DNA from: Deltaproteobacteria bacterium
GTDB lineage: Bacteria > Desulfobacterota > Syntrophia > Syntrophales > UBA2192
NCBI GenBank assembly: GCA_026388445.1
Contig: JAPLJU010000113.1
Location: 1-8,495, forward strand
Direction: 5' to 3'
DNA length: 8,495 nt
Under the pieces are notes generated by a model that worked only from the letters and a program-made list of their open reading frames with translations, searched no databases and was not told the DNA's origin. The position numbers were made by a program, and so were the translations under genes. This document shows, in pieces, positions 5,352-8,495 of this stretch (position 1 is its first letter; each line of letters begins with the position of its first letter).

Positions 5352-6197
5352 CTACTGGCTGTACTCCTCCTCGAGAACCTTCAATCGGTCGACGTACTCA
5401 TTTCTGCGGCTCAGCCCCCTGTAATTCAGGAGGTCCTCTTTGAGATGGCTGATGGGGGGGAGGATGTCAATGTTGTAGCGGTTGAGGTTTTCCCGGTTGG
5501 CCCGGTCGATGATGAGGATGGCGTAGTAGGTGACAATGATTCGCGTCTTGGCATCCCGTCGCCAGAGGTAGGATTTCCCGGAGAGGGTCGTCAAGAAGAA
5601 GGCGGCATAATCGGACAGGGCCCGGTCGGAAGTCTTTATCTCGGCGTTTCGGTACTCGATTCCCTTGACGATCCATTCGTACAGGAGTTCTGCTGAAGGT
5701 TCGAGGATCTCCTTTTCGTTGTCCAGGATCTCCATGATGAGACTGATGTTTCCGCTGCCGATGATGCGCTCGAAATGGGTCATGTTCAGGCGGAGCCTAA
5801 CGACGTCTTTCGTCTCACCGCTCACGATGGGGGGGCTTGCGGAGAGGTCGGCCAGCACTTTAAGAAAAAACTTGTATGTTCCTTCCGGAAAACCGTGGGC
5901 CTGGATGTACTGACGCTCATCGAGACTGTGGAAAAACCGGATCACATCCTGTTGGACCGTCTCAAAACTCCGGTCCCCGTTTTCCGGACGGTAAGACCTC
6001 ATCTTTTTCCGATAGACACCCGACCGGGAACCGGTAAACGCGGCGCCTCGATGCTCATCCGACTGAGCCATGGCGACGGAGTGCTCGCCCGCGAGCACTC
6101 GCGTAGAGCCGCCCCTTTCCCAGAAGATGAGGAAGGTAAGACCGGCAATCAGCATGAAAATACTGCCGATACCCAGAAGAATTTTTTTCTCGTCCAA
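5352..6197 (-). CDS. Membrane-anchored protein of unknown function
   Basis: This 281-residue protein is not recognised as a named family. After MDEKK, residues 6-25 are a strongly hydrophobic segment (ILLGIGSIFMLIAGLTFLIF), with no lipobox and no clear signal peptidase site, so it is probably an uncleaved anchor facing the periplasm. Residues 27-75 are a polar linker. Residues 76-281 form a helix-rich, charged domain starting FETVQQDVIRFFHSLDE; features include PPIVSGETKDVVRLR (122-136) and a basic-aromatic stretch SYLWRRDAKTRIIVTYYAILIIDR (about 199-222). It ends in a charged helix. The start is TTG (bases 6197-6195 read on the minus strand), preceded by AGGGAGA (6209-6203) at good spacing. 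The next gene upstream on the same strand, the M16C protease, ends 102 bp away, so shared transcription is possible. The linker region contains a perfect inverted repeat listed separately. I vaguely recall similar uncharacterised proteins in deltaproteobacteria but cannot confirm it. Confidence 0.8.
   Translation of the reverse strand: MDEKKILLGIGSIFMLIAGLTFLIFWERGGSTRVLAGEHSVAMAQSDEHRGAAFTGSRSGVYRKKMRSYRPENGDRSFETVQQDVIRFFHSLDERQYIQAHGFPEGTYKFFLKVLADLSASPPIVSGETKDVVRLRLNMTHFERIIGSGNISLIMEILDNEKEILEPSAELLYEWIVKGIEYRNAEIKTSDRALSDYAAFFLTTLSGKSYLWRRDAKTRIIVTYYAILIIDRANRENLNRYNIDILPPISHLKEDLLNYRGLSRRNEYVDRLKVLEEEYSQ
6079..6100. repeat. Perfect 10-bp inverted repeat inside the membrane-anchored protein gene
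   Basis: GAGTGCTCGC (6079-6088) and GCGAGCACTC (6091-6100) are exact inverted arms separated by two bases. On the minus-strand mRNA this would form a very stable, GC-rich hairpin covering about codons 33-40, just after the transmembrane segment. It encodes VLAGEHS and does not disrupt the frame. No T-tract follows. Chance is possible, but the symmetry is unusually complete for coding sequence. Confidence 0.6.
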
Positions 6198-6299
6198 GTC
6201 GGTCTCCCTGAAGATGAAATCCCTGTAATAATAGCCTGTTAACGACGAATGGAAGGGTTTATCCCCTTTAGATAGGCAGCAATTTCTGTGCCTGTGCGG
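6198..6299 (-). other. Spacer between the M16C protease and membrane-anchored protein genes
   Basis: This 102-bp gap between two same-strand genes holds the Shine-Dalgarno of the downstream gene (6209-6203) and a small hairpin, AAGGG (6253-6257)/CCCTT (6264-6268), without a T-tract. No convincing -35/-10 pair was found for the minus strand; TATTAT near 6229-6234 has no good -35 partner. Read-through from the protease gene is the simplest guess. Confidence 0.4.
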
Positions 6300-8495
6300 T
6301 TATGCCCTTGATTGTCCCGCAGACTCGAGCAGGGGCTCGATCGAAAGTTCGGGCCGAAGAACTTCGTTGGCTTTCCTCAACCGGTCATCGGATGCATAGA
6401 CGGCAACCGACGCCGCCTCAAGAGCGGGTAGCAGGCAACATCTCACGGCCTCGAGAAGCGAGTCGGCGGTCACGGCAAAAACACCCTTCCGGAATTTCAT
6501 GCGTCCCTCGTCGGTGATACCCGCGAAATCGCGGATCATGGAAACGAAACCTTTTCCGGCCGGGTCCATCGGCCTATCCATGGAGCCGATGCTTCCGATC
6601 ATCGCCCTCTCGAGGTCCTCCCTGTCGATCTTTTGCCGGGATCGGCTGTCGATAGCTTCGTTATAAACCCTGAGTGTCTCCACGAGATGGGGGTCCCTGT
6701 ATGAGAGAAAAGAGAAGCACCCGTTCATGGGATCATACTGCGACATGCCCCCGTAAGCGCCTCCCTGCACCCTGATCCGCTTGTAGAGGTCTCCCTTGGA
6801 GAGTTCCCGCGACAGGACGTAAAGGACAGGCGCACGGGGATCCGAATAGGCCGGTGCCTTGAGGACCTTGGCCACATAGCAGACCTGAGCCGGTACGGCA
6901 ACCCCCGATGAAACAGGTGCGGGGATGGCAAGTGCTGAGGCTCTGACAAGACTTCCACCCCGGAGTCGCCGAAGCATCCCGGCGAGGTTTTCCTCGAGGA
7001 TCTGAAGCCCCCCGGCGTCAGCGGTGATGTTCACCGTCACCCTGCCCTGCTGGAAGAGGGATTCGCGAAGGGCCTCGACCTTCCCGGCGAGATCTCTCTG
7101 CCCCTCGGCAAAGGTATCCGCAACTGCTGCAAGAACTTTAAGCTGCGACCTTCCGTGCCATAGTTCATCGAGGTAGGCCGGTAGTGTCTGGGCGGCCGCC
7201 GCGGTCCTCTGCGCGAAGATATGCCCCGAGGGGATGACGGCGGCGTGCATGCGGTTTCTCATCTCGAAAAGGAGATCCCGCATGCGGCTTGCATCGGATA
7301 GGTCCCCCTGCGACAGCAGGTCAAAGAGAATCTCAAGGGCCTCCGGGACATTGCGGTGAAGGGCCCGCACCCGGAAGATGATCTTCTGCCAGGTCTCCCT
7401 ACCGTCGGCGGTCAGCCCCGCCGCAAGCGAGTAGCCCACACCCCCCGTTTTCAGGGCGATCCGCTTTGCCATCTCCTCGTAAGTGAAGCCGGCGGCCCCC
7501 ATCCCCGTCGTCAGCCTTCCGCTGAAGGGGAGATAGGGCTGCAGCTCCGGAGGGACACCGGTGAGATCGAAGGCGAGATCGAGGTAGGCGATGCCGTTGG
7601 TGAAGATCTCATGGCGGAGGACCGGGATGTCGGATATCGTGGCCTTCTCAACCGGAATCCGATCGATATCCCTGGGGATGTCCGATATTTTCAGTCTCGG
7701 CAGTGTCGCCAGCGCCGCGGGGCTATCGGGCTCCATCTGAATGCGCTGCAGGGTTTCAGCCTCCTGTCGGATTGTTTCGAGCGTCTCCTTCGAAAGACTC
7801 GCCTTTTGAGCGGTCATCTTTTCCCGAAAGGTCTTTATCTGGTTCTCCTGGAAGGTGGGACTCGGTTCCATAATGGAAAGAAGCCTGTGAGGATTTTCAA
7901 GCAGCCATCGACGCAAAAACCGCTGGAAGAGATCGGGCTCGCGCTCCCACCGCCGGCGGATCCCCTCGATGATCCGGTTGAAGCGAAGTCCCGCGAGAGG
8001 CTCACCTTCATAGAGCCAGGTATGGTAGATCCGCGACATGAGGGAAATTGAGTAGGGGAGAGTTCCCCGCACGATTTCCTTGCCGTGGAATTCGACCTGG
8101 TGGAGGGCCGCCTCGATGAGATCCCGATCAAAGCCCGTTCCGACGAGCTTCTGAAGCATCTCCAGGACCAGGGCCTCGAAGCGGTCGGCCTTGTCGGGAT
8201 CCGTTCCCCGGAGCCCCACGGCGAAGGCGATCTGTTTGAGGTCATGCTCGAGGCCGCTGACGGGTGAGAGGTCCTCGCCAAGGCACGAGTCAATGAGGGC
8301 CTTTCTGAGGGGGCCTGCGGCGGTCCCGATGAGGGCGTGGGCCACGACTTGAAGAAGGACCGCCTCCGCTTCGTCCGTGTTTTCCATCATGAGCCACCCC
8401 ATGTTCAGGGCCGCTTTTCCTTCCGTTTTTTCCTCCTTCCCGATGGGAAAGAAACGCCGGGATCTCCGTGGAGCCGCCCAGCACTTCTGGCTCTT
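6300..8495 (-). CDS. PreP-like M16C metalloprotease (insulinase family), N-terminus outside window
   Basis: The frame is open to the window edge: 731 residues are visible, ending at TAA (6302-6300). An internal Met at 8402 is not the start; the residues before it (FFPIGKEEKTEGKAALNMGW) continue the M16C domain. M16C enzymes are single-chain, roughly 970-1000-residue zinc proteases that enclose and degrade peptides such as cleaved targeting sequences. The inverted zinc motif HxxEH lies in the missing first 250 or so residues, so activity cannot be checked. Visible signs include PLRKALIDSCLGEDLSP (residues 62-78) and the charged helical hairpin linker (about 211-256), typical of the M16C-associated domain. 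RVQGGAYGGM (about 575-584, bases 6775-6744) corresponds to the Arg/Tyr substrate-binding motif of the last domain. No frameshift or stop interrupts it. Bacterial copies may be cytosolic or periplasmic; the missing N-terminus prevents a decision. Confidence 0.93.
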   Translation of the reverse strand, partial: KSQKCWAAPRRSRRFFPIGKEEKTEGKAALNMGWLMMENTDEAEAVLLQVVAHALIGTAAGPLRKALIDSCLGEDLSPVSGLEHDLKQIAFAVGLRGTDPDKADRFEALVLEMLQKLVGTGFDRDLIEAALHQVEFHGKEIVRGTLPYSISLMSRIYHTWLYEGEPLAGLRFNRIIEGIRRRWEREPDLFQRFLRRWLLENPHRLLSIMEPSPTFQENQIKTFREKMTAQKASLSKETLETIRQEAETLQRIQMEPDSPAALATLPRLKISDIPRDIDRIPVEKATISDIPVLRHEIFTNGIAYLDLAFDLTGVPPELQPYLPFSGRLTTGMGAAGFTYEEMAKRIALKTGGVGYSLAAGLTADGRETWQKIIFRVRALHRNVPEALEILFDLLSQGDLSDASRMRDLLFEMRNRMHAAVIPSGHIFAQRTAAAAQTLPAYLDELWHGRSQLKVLAAVADTFAEGQRDLAGKVEALRESLFQQGRVTVNITADAGGLQILEENLAGMLRRLRGGSLVRASALAIPAPVSSGVAVPAQVCYVAKVLKAPAYSDPRAPVLYVLSRELSKGDLYKRIRVQGGAYGGMSQYDPMNGCFSFLSYRDPHLVETLRVYNEAIDSRSRQKIDREDLERAMIGSIGSMDRPMDPAGKGFVSMIRDFAGITDEGRMKFRKGVFAVTADSLLEAVRCCLLPALEAASVAVYASDDRLRKANEVLRPELSIEPLLESAGQSRA

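Noticed and set aside
5274..6242. Several plus-strand open frames opposite the membrane-anchored protein gene
   Set aside because: They overlap each other, have no family-like motifs and no good start signals, while the minus-strand frame has a Shine-Dalgarno, a membrane anchor and coherent composition.
6253..6268. AAGGG/CCCTT hairpin as a terminator of the M16C gene
   Set aside because: Five-bp stem with no T-tract on the minus strand.
8400..8402. ATG at 8402-8400 as the start of the M16C protease
   Set aside because: The frame stays open to the window edge and the upstream residues continue the conserved domain; the catalytic domain must lie beyond the window.

Overview
The window is a GC-rich, densely coded bacterial chromosomal segment with seven protein-coding genes, two of them cut by the window edges. 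No rRNA, tRNA, CRISPR array or insertion sequence was seen. The protein mix suggests a Desulfobacterota (deltaproteobacterial) host, possibly Syntrophus-like: a MinD-type ATPase paired with a J-like/RodZ-like HTH protein, a NodI/NodJ-type ABC pair and a PreP-type M16C protease. This placement is inferred from remembered family resemblance, not from a search.

Layout. Positions 1-323 (+) hold the C-terminal end of a parvulin-type peptidyl-prolyl isomerase. A 134-bp spacer follows with two short palindromes and a hairpin plus T-tract (terminator or attenuator). Positions 458-2157 (+) hold an ABC-2 exporter operon, with ATPase and permease overlapping by ATGA. A spacer at 2158-2291 carries a promoter in which a sigma-54-like -24/-12 element and a sigma-70-like -35/-10 overlap. 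It drives a two-gene unit at 2292-3948 (+): a MinD/FlhG-like ATPase, then a protein joining a J-like domain without HPD to a RodZ-like helix-turn-helix. A rho-independent terminator (4025-4062) closes that unit. A near-consensus sigma-70 promoter (TTGACA, 17 bp, TATACT) starts almost immediately after it and drives a divergent glycerol-3-phosphate dehydrogenase-like gene (4129-5319, +).

From 5352 onward the genes are on the minus strand and converge on the dehydrogenase gene. They are a membrane-anchored protein of unknown function (5352-6197) and, upstream of it, a PreP-like M16C metalloprotease (6300-8495) whose catalytic N-terminus lies outside the window.

The part most worth following is the MinD-like/J-HTH pair with its composite promoter. 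It looks like a spatial-organisation or regulatory module with a dedicated partner protein, and I know of no assigned function for it. The GpsA-like enzyme is also unusual: Lys replaces the usual substrate-phosphate-binding Arg, and it has a basic, aromatic C-terminal tail. Three genes appear to start with TTG (458, 4129, 6197).
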